Shown one piece after another: positions 42,370 through 50,417 of a stretch of DNA of 64,000 bases; position 1 is the stretch's first letter, and every line of letters starts with the position of its first letter. The DNA is from Arthrobacter caoxuetaonis (GTDB taxonomy: Bacteria > Actinomycetota > Actinomycetes > Actinomycetales > Micrococcaceae). A model generated the notes under the pieces. That model was given only the letters and a program-made list of their open reading frames with translations, did not search any database and had not been told where the DNA came from. Location of the stretch: contig NZ_CP099467.1 in NCBI RefSeq assembly GCF_023921125.1, positions 62,001 through 126,000 of the forward strand, in the 5' to 3' direction. The translations under genes and the position numbers were made by a program.

Positions 42370-42702
42370 TTAGGCGTCGGTGAGGCCGTCACCGGAGCGG
42401 CGGTGGTTCTGGGCGGGCACCTCAACACCCCGGACGGTCCAGAGGTCCTCGGCTGCTACCCAGAAGCTGACCGGGCCGGCAGCCATGAGTCCCCCGAGGT
42501 GGGCGCGCATGTGGTGGGCACAGAAGAGCAGGGGCGTTTCATGTCCGGGCAGCAGGAACTGGGACTTGGCGTTCTTGCTGCACCTGTCACACAGGCCCAT
42601 GGGATCTACCGGGGACTTCTTCTGTTCCTGGATGACCTTCTTGATGCTCTCCACGGCGTCGGCGGTAAGGGTGTTCGGTGCTGTCATGGTGTTTGTGCTC
42701 AT
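42370..42702 (-). CDS. DUF7455-like small zinc-binding protein, second copy (110 aa)
   Basis: ATG 5 nt after the promoter core. CDRCSKNA and LFCAHHMRAH repeat the Cys/His pattern of the 38641 gene, and the FWV-x-x-EDLW segment is shared too. The TPM-domain gene follows 25 nt downstream and may be co-transcribed. Confidence 0.72.
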   Translation of the reverse strand: MSTNTMTAPNTLTADAVESIKKVIQEQKKSPVDPMGLCDRCSKNAKSQFLLPGHETPLLFCAHHMRAHLGGLMAAGPVSFWVAAEDLWTVRGVEVPAQNHRRSGDGLTDA

Positions 42703-42707
42703 ACCCC

Positions 42708-42739
42708 CTATGTGTGCGGAACGGTGCAAGACGCTCACC
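42708..42739 (-). promoter_or_regulatory. GGTGAGC-N12-TCCGCACACATAG promoter of the second DUF7455-like gene
   Basis: ATG 5 nt downstream. Confidence 0.65.
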
Positions 42740-42807
42740 GCCGGGACCGATCCGGCTGCGGGTCCTTGCCCGCGTACATGCGGAGACGTACCCGGTTGCT
42801 GTTCCGC

Positions 42808-43035
42808 CTACCCTTTCCCTTCACGCAGGACGGAGGCATGGGTCGTTCCGGAACGGCGGACGATATCCCAGGTGGGGACGGGCTTCCTGTTCCCCGGGAG
42901 AAGCCATCCGTGGGGGCCCGCTTCTGCGCTCAGGGAGCCGAGGGTAACGATGGATCCTTCGGGAAGCAGGTCCAGGTCCTGCAGGCTGTTCACGGTCTTC
43001 ACGGCAGCGGCCGTTGATTCGGCGGTTCTGGTCAT
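42808..43035 (-). CDS. Small uncharacterised protein (75 aa)
   Basis: ATG 5 nt after the promoter core. Strand-rich middle (LPEGSIVTLGSLSAEAGPHGWLL) hints at a small beta-barrel. The phrase LPEGSIV also resembles the LPNYSIV of the 153-aa protein at 40344, so they may be distant relatives. Confidence 0.6.
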   Translation of the reverse strand: MTRTAESTAAAVKTVNSLQDLDLLPEGSIVTLGSLSAEAGPHGWLLPGNRKPVPTWDIVRRSGTTHASVLREGKG

Positions 43036-43040
43036 GGCAA

Positions 43041-43072
43041 CTATGTGTGCGGAACGGTACGGGTATCTCACC
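43041..43072 (-). promoter_or_regulatory. GGTGAGA-N12-TCCGCACACATAG promoter of the 75-aa gene
   Basis: ATG 5 nt downstream. Confidence 0.68.
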
Positions 43073-43089
43073 GCGGGCATGCCGCGGCC

Positions 43090-43311
43090 CTAGGCGGTGC
43101 GCTTCAGGTTCTCCCCGGGTGCCTGGAGGTAGTGGACGTCCCGGCGCGGGTGCAGGAGGACCGAGTCGTCCTCTCCGTCGATCCGGACACGCAGAAGCGT
43201 CCCCCGTGCACCGATGATGGTGCCGAAGCGGGGGTTCAGTTCCTTGGTGGCCACCCGGGCATCCCGGACGGCAGGAACGTTGAAGTTCTGGCTGATGTAC
43301 TTGAGGCTCAA
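43090..43311 (-). CDS. Small uncharacterised protein (73 aa)
   Basis: TTG start with GGGAG upstream. Basic, strand-rich (TIIGARGTLLRVRIDGEDDSVLLHP), like a small nucleic-acid-binding barrel. Third gene of an operon beginning at 43895. Confidence 0.6.
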   Translation of the reverse strand: MSLKYISQNFNVPAVRDARVATKELNPRFGTIIGARGTLLRVRIDGEDDSVLLHPRRDVHYLQAPGENLKRTA

Positions 43312-43326
43312 CGCGGCTCCCTGAGG

Positions 43327-43567
43327 TTAGAGGTTCCCGGCCCCGGGCTGGTGGACCCTGCGCTGGTCTTCCTCCCAGAAAACGGTCACGGTTTCCTCGG
43401 CCTCTCCGACCACGCGGATGGAGTCATCACTGTGGGAGCGGTATCCGGCTTCCTCACGGTCGCGGACGGCCTGGCTGAAGGCTTTGTTGACGTCCGTCCA
43501 GCAGGCAGAGCGGGAATGACGTATTCGTGGCGGGTGATGGATATGACCCGCTTGTTGACGGCTGACA
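43327..43567 (-). pseudogene. Small gene split by a 1-nt frameshift
   Basis: A GTG start at 43565-43567 with AAGGAG upstream opens a good coding frame (SAVNKRVISITRHEYVIPAL). Near 43495-43505 coding quality moves to another frame, which continues TDVNKAFSQAVRDREEAGYR and ends at TAA 43327-43329, just before the next gene. Third-position G/C use supports both halves. A single lost base, or a sequencing error, explains it; intact length about 80 residues. In the operon between the 105-aa and 73-aa genes. Confidence 0.6.
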
Positions 43568-43577
43568 CAGACGCTCC

Positions 43578-43895
43578 TTAGGCGGCTTTCGGGTATTCGG
43601 CACCGCCGCTGGCTACGAAGGCGGGGACTCCGCCGGGCAGTACGGCATGGACCTGTCCTGCGACGGCCCAGCTGTCGTATTCCATGCCCGGGCCGGTTTC
43701 GATGCCGAGTGCGGCTGCGGCGCGGGAGACCAGTTCGGGGGATTCGACGAAAACCTTCGTCGCACGGTCCAGGAGGCGGCTCTTGGCTTTCCAGCCAAAG
43801 AGTACGAGGCTGTCGCCGCTGACGGGGTATTCCCGGCGGACGCCGCTCAGGTAGGTTGTGCCGTCTTCCCGTACTCCCACAAATGTCTTGTCCAT
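43578..43895 (-). CDS. Small uncharacterised protein (105 aa)
   Basis: ATG 5 nt after the promoter core. Strand-rich, no motif recognised. Its stop region supplies the ribosome site of the next, frameshifted gene. Confidence 0.65.
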   Translation of the reverse strand: MDKTFVGVREDGTTYLSGVRREYPVSGDSLVLFGWKAKSRLLDRATKVFVESPELVSRAAAALGIETGPGMEYDSWAVAGQVHAVLPGGVPAFVASGGAEYPKAA

Positions 43896-43900
43896 GCCTT

Positions 43901-43932
43901 CTATGTGTGCGGCAGGATGTCTCTCGCTCACC
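43901..43932 (-). promoter_or_regulatory. GGTGAGC-N12-GCCGCACACATAG promoter of the 105-aa gene operon
   Basis: ATG 5 nt downstream. Confidence 0.65.
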
Positions 43933-43942
43933 ACATCAAGAA

Positions 43943-43969
43943 GGGGCGCCTCCTGGATGGAGACGCCCC
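43943..43969 (-). terminator. Terminator of the tagged LPD29-like gene
   Basis: GGGGCGTCTCC pairs with GGAGGCGCCCC (minus sense, one mismatch) and is followed by TTCTT. Confidence 0.7.
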
Positions 43970-43983
43970 TGGCGGGATGCCGG

Positions 43984-44868
43984 TTAGGCGGACTTGGCCA
44001 GCTGCCGTTTCAGCCGGCGCTTCTCGGCCTCAGCTTCGCGGTATTCGCGTGATCGGTCGTCCTCAAGGCGCACGTGGGAGTAGTAGGAGACGTTGAAGTA
44101 GTCGGACTGGGCGTCAGTGTCGGAACGGTTGTACGCGTTGGTGATTTCCTCCACGCGCTTGCGCAGCTCCTTCGCTTCAGGCCGCTCGTCGTAGCGCCGG
44201 TAGACCAAGTCGTAGCTGTCGGGGTCGAGCCGGTCTGCGTCGGCGAGGCCCTGGACGGTGACGTCGATGGACTGGCCTCCGGAGAACTTGTCGATCCGCA
44301 CCGAATAGGTGAGGTCCTTGGGCAGGTAGTTCCCTGCTGTGGCTGCCTTCAGGTCGGCGCGGATGTCCTTGGCGACGTAGGCGGCATCGCGGTATCCCGT
44401 GTACTTCTCGCCCGTCTGCAGGATGCCCTGCTGGTATCCCGGCTCGATCTTCGAGTTCGGCGGGATGTAGCCGGGGCTGACGGTTCCGCCGGGATGCAGC
44501 TGGGTGTTGCGCTCGGCGGCCGTCTCGCAGAATCCCTTGACGCCTTCCCCATCCTGGGAGTCCAGGGCCATGAAGAACAGCTCTTCGGCTTCCCCGCGGG
44601 GCAGGTTCGGCACTGCGGCGGCGAAGTTCTCGAGGTAGTGCTCCGGGTTGCCGTAGTCCGAAGCCATCTGGACCTGCCACTGCAGGTTCTCGGCCGCCTT
44701 CGGATCCGGGACGGCGCCCATGAGGAGTTTCTCGGGGATTTTGCGGGCGGGCTCTGCATGCCGGCCAAGGCTGACACCGGATGCTTCACCGTGGGCGGTT
44801 GCTGCGAACTGTCCGCCGGCCGGGATTCCCTGGGGCTGGCGGTTCCTGAAATCAATGACGTTGCTCAT
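43984..44868 (-). CDS. Tagged protein with LPD29-like polyvalent-protein domain
   Basis: 294 residues. The tag lies at 9-28 (NRQPQGIPAGGQ...HGE). Residues about 158-262 (YRDAAYVAKDIRADLKAA, then YSVRIDKFSGGQSIDVTV, then a YNRSDTDAQSDYFN segment) fit the LPD29 domain, known from polyvalent proteins of phages and conjugative elements that enter the new host with the DNA. The C-terminus is a charged helix. ATG 6 nt after CCGCACACAG. Confidence 0.72.
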   Translation of the reverse strand: MSNVIDFRNRQPQGIPAGGQFAATAHGEASGVSLGRHAEPARKIPEKLLMGAVPDPKAAENLQWQVQMASDYGNPEHYLENFAAAVPNLPRGEAEELFFMALDSQDGEGVKGFCETAAERNTQLHPGGTVSPGYIPPNSKIEPGYQQGILQTGEKYTGYRDAAYVAKDIRADLKAATAGNYLPKDLTYSVRIDKFSGGQSIDVTVQGLADADRLDPDSYDLVYRRYDERPEAKELRKRVEEITNAYNRSDTDAQSDYFNVSYYSHVRLEDDRSREYREAEAEKRRLKRQLAKSA

Positions 44869-44874
44869 GCCCAG

Positions 44875-44885
44875 CTGTGTGCGGC
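44875..44885 (-). promoter_or_regulatory. Variant element GCCGCACACAG before a tagged-protein gene
   Basis: ATG 6 nt downstream; no GGTGAGA block. Confidence 0.5.
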
Positions 44886-44902
44886 TGGGCATCCCGCAGC
44901 CC

Positions 44903-44947
44903 AACTCTGTCACTCTGTCAGTCTGTAACTCTGGCAGTCTGTGAGTT
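44903..44947. repeat. Short CTGTCA/CTGTAA-type repeats
   Basis: Six TCTG units within 45 bp, bounded by CAACTC and GAGTTG. Lies between two genes; may act as a terminator or a protein-binding array. Confidence 0.4.
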
Positions 44948-44949
44948 GC

Positions 44950-45318
44950 CTAGAACCCTACTGCCCCGCGGAACAGGGAGATCACGATGTTGATGAGCGT
45001 GCTCAGGACCCCCAGAAGGAGCGGGACGATGACCGTTGGTGCGGTGAGCAGCGACCCGATGATCAGGGCACCCCACACCGGCTTGGCTGCCTGCCCCTGG
45101 GCGCGGCCGCGGCGGGCTGCCCATGCCCACTGCATGAGGGACAGGACGACGACCGCAACGCCGACGAAGGCCAGGGTGCTGCCCAGGCCCGGGTAGCCAT
45201 CAGTCAGGGAAGCCCAGGCGGCATCCCAGCCGCGGCCCAGGTCAATTTTGTCGGCCGGCGTCTCGGGAAGGACCAGCGGTTCGGATGCAGGGGCAGGTGC
45301 AGGGGTCTCAGTCATCAC
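44950..45318 (-). CDS. Two-helix membrane protein (122 aa)
   Basis: A Pro/Ala-rich N-terminus, two membrane helices (about 46-68 and 82-118) with a basic loop between. The layout is reminiscent of small VirB2/TrbC-type or mating-related membrane proteins but there is no sequence proof. Start GTG 45318 (then ATG 45315), near CCGCACACAG; this is the only non-tagged gene with that variant. Confidence 0.65.
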   Translation of the reverse strand: MMTETPAPAPASEPLVLPETPADKIDLGRGWDAAWASLTDGYPGLGSTLAFVGVAVVVLSLMQWAWAARRGRAQGQAAKPVWGALIIGSLLTAPTVIVPLLLGVLSTLINIVISLFRGAVGF

Positions 45319-45324
45319 TCTTAT

Positions 45325-45335
45325 CTGTGTGCGGC
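45325..45335 (-). promoter_or_regulatory. Variant element GCCGCACACAG before the 122-aa membrane gene
   Basis: GTG start 6 nt downstream. Confidence 0.45.
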
Positions 45336-45353
45336 TGTGGCCCCAAAGAGCGG

Positions 45354-46394
45354 TCAGAGCTCCGGTATGCAGATCCCCTGCCCCAGCTTGGCGAGGCCGT
45401 TGAGGTCACCGGGGCCGAAGCTGGTGACTTCGTCGGTACTGGTGGGTGCCATGAGCTGGCTGGTGTCCTCCACGTGGTCCAGGCCAACGACGTGTCCCAG
45501 CTCGTGGGCGATGACGGACCTGACCGAGGTTGCTCCCCCGGGCTTCTGCAGGTCTTCGGAAAGGGCAGCGGCGTTCAGCTGCACTTCCCCGGTGACATAG
45601 ACGCTTCCGGTTCCTTCCAGGGTGTAGGCGACGCTGCCGCCGATGCCGACGGTGTTGGTGCCGTACTGCGTGTTCGTGAACCGGGGCTGCTGGGCTTCGG
45701 TCTTCCAGATGAAGAGCACCGGCGCCCACCGGTCACCGTAGCGTTCGGGCTGGAAGGCGCGGCGTTCCGCGGAAGCCGGCTCAGTTGTCAGCCCGTCGTC
45801 AATGAAGACAAGCCCGGTCGCCCTGGACACTTCAGCGACAGCCTCTGCGATCAGCGCGCGGCCGCCGGGAGGCATGTTGTCGGTATTGGTCACGTAGTGG
45901 ATGGGCCGGCACGGGTCGTAGGCTGTGCCGTCACGCAGCAGCTTGTAACGGTTGTCGATGGCAGGCAGCGGTGCAGGCTTACCGAGGGGCGTATCGGATG
46001 CTTCCCTCCCGGGTGTCGGCCGGGTCTGGTCGGGATCGGCCGGAACGAACTCCGGGCCCGTGCCGGCGACCGGATCCTTCAGGTCAGGCACGGCAGGCGG
46101 TTCCTCCGCGGGGCCAAGCAGGTCCGGGGAGTACTCGGCTCCCGGGGCCTGCGGCAGCTGCCAGCTGGGCGGGGCGTAGGCCATGACTTTTGCTGCAGTG
46201 TCCGGGGCAAGGAGCATCATGGCGATGCCGCTCAGCCCAACAACGAGCACTGACATGACCAGGAAACTCAGGAACCGGAACGCGCCGGCCAGGAAGTCGC
46301 CAAAGCTGCGGCGGGGCCTGACCGGGACCGGGGCGGGCCTGGGAACGGGTGCCTGATAGGGATCAAACGGGCCGAAGGGGCCTTCGTGGCTCAT
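45354..46394 (-). CDS. Membrane-anchored matrixin-like zinc metallopeptidase
   Basis: 346 residues. A cytoplasmic Pro-rich start (1-32), one membrane helix (about 40-63), a Pro-rich spacer, then a zincin domain with HELGHVVGLDH (297-307) and a Met-turn (Met315), the matrixin/archaemetzincin-type signature. It would act outside the cell on proteins of the envelope or partner cells. Third gene in the operon 47628-45354; the start overlaps the previous stop (ATGA). Confidence 0.85.
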   Translation of the reverse strand: MSHEGPFGPFDPYQAPVPRPAPVPVRPRRSFGDFLAGAFRFLSFLVMSVLVVGLSGIAMMLLAPDTAAKVMAYAPPSWQLPQAPGAEYSPDLLGPAEEPPAVPDLKDPVAGTGPEFVPADPDQTRPTPGREASDTPLGKPAPLPAIDNRYKLLRDGTAYDPCRPIHYVTNTDNMPPGGRALIAEAVAEVSRATGLVFIDDGLTTEPASAERRAFQPERYGDRWAPVLFIWKTEAQQPRFTNTQYGTNTVGIGGSVAYTLEGTGSVYVTGEVQLNAAALSEDLQKPGGATSVRSVIAHELGHVVGLDHVEDTSQLMAPTSTDEVTSFGPGDLNGLAKLGQGICIPEL

Positions 46395-47011
46395 GAACCT
46401 GCACGCCGCCCGAAGTTCAGGCCACGCATGGCTTCCATGGCTGCACGGACACCGGCCTCGAAGGTGTCCTCGCTGCCGGATTCCCGGGGCTGCTCGAGGA
46501 GGCGCTGCACTGCGCGCAGCTCAGCGGCAGAACAGTCCGCGTAGGCCTTCTCCAGTTTCACTTCCGCGGCCATGCGCAGTTCGTGGGGCGTCTGGCTGGC
46601 CGAGCGGGCGAAGGTGAGGATGTACCGGTGCCCGTTTGCGGGGTTCCGCACGGGAATCTCCAGGTAGTTCTCCGCGTCGGGTAACTCCTCGAAGGCCTGC
46701 TCGATGACCGGAAGGAGGTTCGCTGCCACATCCTGCGGGGTGAGGACGCCGACACCGTCGCCGCCCAGGCGGGTGATTTCCAGGTCCCCGTCGGGTTCAG
46801 GTGCCTGGACGAGAGCCTCGGTCTCTTCCTCGGTGAGTGCCCGGGCCGGACGGTTCTTGATGCGGAAAATGATCTGGTCGACCCGCTGGTCGTGGTTGGT
46901 GGCGATTTCGGCGCCGGGCCAGGCTGCGTCAATGAGCGACCCGACCGTCAGCAGCACGCTGGAGGGAAGGGGCGTTCCAATACGGATTTCGACGTCGCTG
47001 CCGGTGCTCAT
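46391..47011 (-). CDS. Uncharacterised acidic protein (206 aa)
   Basis: Soluble, with a strand-rich first half and a helical C-terminus ending LNFGRRAGS. Overlaps both neighbours by 4 nt and has GGGAGG upstream, so it is firmly part of the exonuclease-metallopeptidase operon. No family recognised. Confidence 0.72.
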   Translation of the reverse strand: MSTGSDVEIRIGTPLPSSVLLTVGSLIDAAWPGAEIATNHDQRVDQIIFRIKNRPARALTEEETEALVQAPEPDGDLEITRLGGDGVGVLTPQDVAANLLPVIEQAFEELPDAENYLEIPVRNPANGHRYILTFARSASQTPHELRMAAEVKLEKAYADCSAAELRAVQRLLEQPRESGSEDTFEAGVRAAMEAMRGLNFGRRAGS

Positions 47012-47628
47012 GATGCCTCCCAGAGATAGTTGGATGCCATCCTGCGGGCAGGGGGAAAGAGTTCACGGATGTTGCTGATGCCCGTTTCCTTCGCCAGGTG
47101 GATGGCGACGTTGGCGCAGGCCACCGCGTCCTCGCCGGCGTCGTGGTGGGTGAAGCCGGGCAGGTCCAGCAGTGTGATGAGGCTGTCGAGCTTGTAGGAG
47201 GGCGCGTCCGGGAGCCGGTACCGGGCAAGCTTCTGTGTGCACAGGTACTCGAATTCCGGCGGGATGATGCCCAGAGCTTCGGAGGCCTGGACGATGACTG
47301 ACTTCTCGACGGAGACGTTGTGGCCGACCAGGGGAAGGTCGCCGGTGAATTTGATCAGCCGCGGCAGGATATCTTCCCATCCGGGGGCGCCGTCGACCAT
47401 GCGGCGGGTGATGCCGTGGACCTTGATGTTCCAGTGCCCGAAGTTCTGGAAGCCCGGCGGAGGCATGACGAATTCGGCGGACTGGTGCGTGACCACGCCG
47501 TTGCGGATCTTGGCAATGCCGATCTGGCAGACGGAGGCGCGTTTGGAGTTGGCCGTTTCGAAGTCGATGGCAACGAAATCGAGGCCGGGAACAGTGTTCC
47601 TGGCGCTCATCGGCAGGGGGTTGGTCAC
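47008..47628 (-). CDS. DnaQ-like 3'-5' exonuclease
   Basis: 206 residues of the DEDDh exonuclease fold: Asp22 and Glu24 in VAIDFETAN, a conserved LVGHNVSVEK segment, and a HHDAGEDA segment with the final His/Asp pair. Similar stand-alone domains proofread or trim nucleic acids. Start chosen at GTG 47628 (AAGGAG upstream); an in-frame GTG at 47670 lies 3 nt after the promoter core and would be leaderless. Confidence 0.85.
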   Translation of the reverse strand: MTNPLPMSARNTVPGLDFVAIDFETANSKRASVCQIGIAKIRNGVVTHQSAEFVMPPPGFQNFGHWNIKVHGITRRMVDGAPGWEDILPRLIKFTGDLPLVGHNVSVEKSVIVQASEALGIIPPEFEYLCTQKLARYRLPDAPSYKLDSLITLLDLPGFTHHDAGEDAVACANVAIHLAKETGISNIRELFPPARRMASNYLWEAS

Positions 47629-47673
47629 GCTGGGGGTCTCCTTGAAGTTGATGGCACGCCGGGCCGGCACCTC

Positions 47674-47705
47674 CTATGTGTGCGGCGGCCGGCTGAAACC
47701 TCTCC
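47674..47705 (-). promoter_or_regulatory. GGAGAGG-N12-GCCGCACACATAG promoter of the exonuclease operon
   Basis: Leader 45 nt to the chosen GTG. Confidence 0.58.
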
Positions 47706-47715
47706 GGGCATGGGA

Positions 47716-47748
47716 ACGGCCCGTCCCCCGGGGTTCAGGGAACGGGCC
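47716..47748 (-). terminator. Hairpin after pspA
   Basis: GGCCCGT pairs with ACGGGCC across an 18-nt loop; minus-sense TTCCC follows. Confidence 0.45.
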
Positions 47749-47763
47749 GCCGCGTGCAGGCTG

Positions 47764-48495
47764 CTAGCTTCCGATGGCTCCTGCGCGTCCGGCCTTCAGC
47801 AGGGCAAGGCGTGCTTCCACTTCGGTCTGCTCGCCGAGGTCTTCAAGCGCCTCGAACTGTGCGTCCAGGCTGGAGGCTGCGAGTTCGTTGGCGCCGCGGA
47901 CCTTTGCTTCTTCCCGGCGGATCTTCTCCTCGAAACGGGATACCTCCGAGGTGGCGTCCAGGATGCCGACGCTCTTGATGGCTTCGTGCATCCGGTTCTG
48001 GGCTTCGGCGTTGCGGGAGCGGGCGACGAGCTCGTCGCGCTTGCGGCTCAGCTCTCCGAGCTTGCCCTTCATCTGGTTCAGGCCCGTCTTCAGCCGTTCG
48101 ACGACTTCCTCCTGGGAGACGATCGTGGGTTCGACGGAGGACGCTTCCTTCTCGGAGGCGATCTGGCGTTCGATGGCGACCTTGGCCAGGTTGTCGAACT
48201 TGGCGGCATCGCCTTCACGGCCGGCGGCACGGAATTCGTCCGCCTTGCGGGACGCGGCCAGCGCCTTGTTGCCCCAGTTTGTGGCTTCGGCGAGGTCCTC
48301 GGCACGGTCGTCCTGGAGCATCCGCAGGTTGCCGATCGTCTGGGCGACGGCACTTTCGGCTTCGCTGATGCTCACGGTGTAGTCGCGCACCATCTGGTCC
48401 AGCATCTTGCCCGGGTCCTCTGCCTGGTCCAGCAGGGAGTTGATGTTGGCCTTCGTCAGCTGGGCAATGCGGCCGAAGATGGACTGTTTCGCCAT
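47764..48495 (-). CDS. pspA: PspA/IM30 family phage-shock protein
   Basis: 243 residues, almost wholly helical, with the family's N-terminal amphipathic helix (MAKQSIFGRIAQLTKANINSLL) and the conserved DPGKMLDQMVRDY. It forms ESCRT-III-like rings on stressed membranes. On a pilus-bearing element it may protect the membrane during assembly or transfer (inference). AAGGAA upstream of ATG, with a 74-nt leader, unlike most neighbours. Confidence 0.92.
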   Translation of the reverse strand: MAKQSIFGRIAQLTKANINSLLDQAEDPGKMLDQMVRDYTVSISEAESAVAQTIGNLRMLQDDRAEDLAEATNWGNKALAASRKADEFRAAGREGDAAKFDNLAKVAIERQIASEKEASSVEPTIVSQEEVVERLKTGLNQMKGKLGELSRKRDELVARSRNAEAQNRMHEAIKSVGILDATSEVSRFEEKIRREEAKVRGANELAASSLDAQFEALEDLGEQTEVEARLALLKAGRAGAIGS

Positions 48496-48569
48496 GGAGT
48501 AATTCCTTCAGTTCGTGGGCGGCACCGGTCTTGGGGCCGCGGAAGGGCCGAAATCCGGCTCTCTGGCTT

Positions 48570-48601
48570 CTATGTGTGCGGCAGCAATGCCAACCGTCTA
48601 C
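48570..48601 (-). promoter_or_regulatory. GCCGCACACATAG element for pspA
   Basis: Back-to-back with the plus-strand copy at 48610-48641. Confidence 0.5.
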
Positions 48602-48609
48602 GCCCGGGC

Positions 48610-48641
48610 GGGAAGGGCGGGGCCGGATGCCGCACACATAG
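48610..48641 (+). promoter_or_regulatory. GCCGCACACATAG element for the 69-aa gene
   Basis: Core perfect, upstream block poor; 34-nt leader. Confidence 0.5.
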
Positions 48642-48675
48642 GAGGAAACCGCCCCCAACCGAAGGAGCAACACCT

Positions 48676-48885
48676 ATGGCCGATGGCCACCCGTACATCG
48701 TTATTGAAGCCGACTACCTTGATCAGCAGGACGGGATCGTGCCCGGCCGCGCCGTCATTGCCGAACCCGGAGCCCTGGACGGGCAGCTGCTGGTGGTCAG
48801 CATCGAAGGCAAGGAACTCCCCAACCCTGTTGCCGTCTACGCAGACCAGCTCCACCCGGCCGAAGAGGACACGGCAGCAGCATGA
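48676..48885 (+). CDS. Small acidic protein (69 aa)
   Basis: ATG with AAGGAG upstream. Strand-rich, with the phrase LDQQDGIVPGRAVIAEPG; no family recognised. Overlaps the next gene by 4 nt (ATGA). Confidence 0.65.
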   Translation: MADGHPYIVIEADYLDQQDGIVPGRAVIAEPGALDGQLLVVSIEGKELPNPVAVYADQLHPAEEDTAAA

Positions 48886-49433
48886 TGTTCACCGACCTGA
48901 TCTTCCTCAGCGCCATCATCGTTGCCGCAACACTGGCAACCGTCTTCCTGCTGCAGGTCCAGACCGGCGGTGACCCGAAGAAGCTCCAGAAGGTTCCCGT
49001 CAAGACCCCTGTTGCTGCGGCCGCCGTGCTTTGTCTCCTGGGCACCGGGACGCAATGGGTGCTCAGCAACATGGACGCCGCCGGGGAGGCTGCTGAACGG
49101 CGCGCCTATTCAGTTGCCACCCAGATCGAAGCCCAGGTCAGCCTGCGGATGGGAACCGAAGGTGCCGAACCGTTCATTGACCTTTCCGGCAGCACCAGCT
49201 GGGCTGACGAGGATCTCCTCCGGGCCCTGGGCAGCGGCGAGGAAGTCACGCTCACTACGGCCAGCGGCAAGCCGGCAGCCGTGAAGCTCACCGCCCTGGA
49301 AGGCTCATCGTTCGTTCCGGTCCTGACCTACGACGGCGATGTCCTTGATGTCTTCGACTCCGATTCGGTCGAGGCCCGGAACACGAAGGGTTTCCCCCAG
49401 TTCCTCCCGGCCCCGGAGCTTCCGGCCAGCTAG
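48882..49433 (+). CDS. Membrane-anchored protein (183 aa)
   Basis: Two hydrophobic helices (about 5-25 and 43-62), then an outer domain of about 120 residues. No family recognised. Coupled to the 69-aa gene. Confidence 0.7.
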   Translation: MMFTDLIFLSAIIVAATLATVFLLQVQTGGDPKKLQKVPVKTPVAAAAVLCLLGTGTQWVLSNMDAAGEAAERRAYSVATQIEAQVSLRMGTEGAEPFIDLSGSTSWADEDLLRALGSGEEVTLTTASGKPAAVKLTALEGSSFVPVLTYDGDVLDVFDSDSVEARNTKGFPQFLPAPELPAS

Positions 49434-49440
49434 GGACCAG

Positions 49441-49477
49441 AAAGCCCGGCACCGTGTGATTCATGGTGCCGGGCTTT
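49441..49477. terminator. Bidirectional terminator
   Basis: AAAGCCCGGCACC (49441-49453) pairs with 49465-49477, between convergent genes. Confidence 0.85.
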
Positions 49478-49493
49478 GCTGTGCAGTGACGGG

Positions 49494-49877
49494 TTAGAAG
49501 GCGCCGGACTGTGCGGCGTCGAGTGCGTCGATGATCTCTGCTGTCCCGCCGTTCCTGAGGACGTCGACGGGGCGGGCTCCGCCAAGGTGCGCATTCGATC
49601 CCAGGATCCACTGGACGGCCGCTTCCCTGCCCCAGATCATCTGGGCGCGGGCCAGGGCGTAGTCGAGGTCGATGATGGTGCGCCACGCGTCCACGCCGGG
49701 TGATTCCGCCCCGTTCATCCAGCGGGACAGTTTGCCGGGGCTGACACCGAGGAGTTCGGCTGCCGCGGGGGCACCGCCCAGGGATTCAGTGAGCAGAACG
49801 GTTCGCTGCTGCGCCCCGGACGGATTCCAGGACCCGACGGCAACGGACCGGCGGCTGGGTACACGCGAAGTGGCCAT
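49494..49877 (-). CDS. Xre/MbcA/ParS-type antitoxin-like protein
   Basis: 127 residues. A helix-turn-helix (about 38-58: AAELLGVSPGKLSRWMNG) is followed by a C-terminal ParS/MbcA-like part (QWILGSNAHLGGARPVDVLRNGG). Proteins of this family neutralise RES-domain toxins, but no RES toxin is adjacent. It could be a lone regulator. AAGGTC before ATG. Confidence 0.75.
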   Translation of the reverse strand: MATSRVPSRRSVAVGSWNPSGAQQRTVLLTESLGGAPAAAELLGVSPGKLSRWMNGAESPGVDAWRTIIDLDYALARAQMIWGREAAVQWILGSNAHLGGARPVDVLRNGGTAEIIDALDAAQSGAF

Positions 49878-49914
49878 GCCCTGACCTTACTCGCGGCATA
49901 GCCCCGGTGAGGCC

Positions 49915-50091
49915 TCAGAGACCGTCGATGATCCGTTCCCGCCACTGGGTGGCGAACATATAGGTGAAGAAAAAGAGGACGGCCTGGGCGCTCATGTAGT
50001 TGTGCTGCAGGGCGACGGCGGCAGCTGTGGCTGAGACTGCACCGACTGCCGACCACGCGCGGATAACCTGGGCGATACGGAGTCTGTTCAC
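49915..50091 (-). CDS. Small two-helix membrane protein (58 aa)
   Basis: A short gene found by reading: GTG at 50089-50091 overlaps the stop of the next gene upstream (GTGA) and ends at TGA 49915-49917. The product VNRLRIAQVIRAWSAVG... has two hydrophobic stretches (about 13-29 and 35-48) and a basic start and end. Part of the 50685-49915 operon. Confidence 0.6.
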   Translation of the reverse strand: MNRLRIAQVIRAWSAVGAVSATAAAVALQHNYMSAQAVLFFFTYMFATQWRERIIDGL

Positions 50092-50417
50092 TGGCCGGCT
50101 CCTGCTCTGCGTTCGAGTTCTGCGACGGCACCGGCGTGGAGGATCTCACGGAAGTTGGCCAGGTACCGGCGGGCGGTGTCGGCTTCTGATTCGATGAGGA
50201 GCCCGGCCTCGGCTGCGATTCGCGTGATGGTTTCCGCTCCTGCGCCGCTAATGGTCAGTTCGACCGGGGGTTCGCCGGCCCGGGTGAGGGTGAGGCGCAG
50301 CTGACGGCGGTTGGCCGCGGATGCTTCCCCTGCCTCCGTTTCCTCGCTGTAGGCGGTCAGCTCCAGGATGGTGCCGTCTTCGGCCTGCACGGTCTCTGTG
50401 CCCAAGGGCTTACGCAC
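50088..50417 (-). CDS. Uncharacterised protein (109 aa)
   Basis: GTG start with AAGGAC upstream, overlapping the previous gene by 8 nt. A strand-rich first half (TVQAEDGTILELTAY ... LRLTLTRAGEP) is followed by two helices. No family recognised. Confidence 0.65.
   Translation of the reverse strand: MRKPLGTETVQAEDGTILELTAYSEETEAGEASAANRRQLRLTLTRAGEPPVELTISGAGAETITRIAAEAGLLIESEADTARRYLANFREILHAGAVAELERRAGAGQ

Noticed and set aside
44950..45318. VirB2/TrbC mating-pore subunit
   Set aside because: Only topology agrees; no sequence motif and no other T4SS gene nearby.
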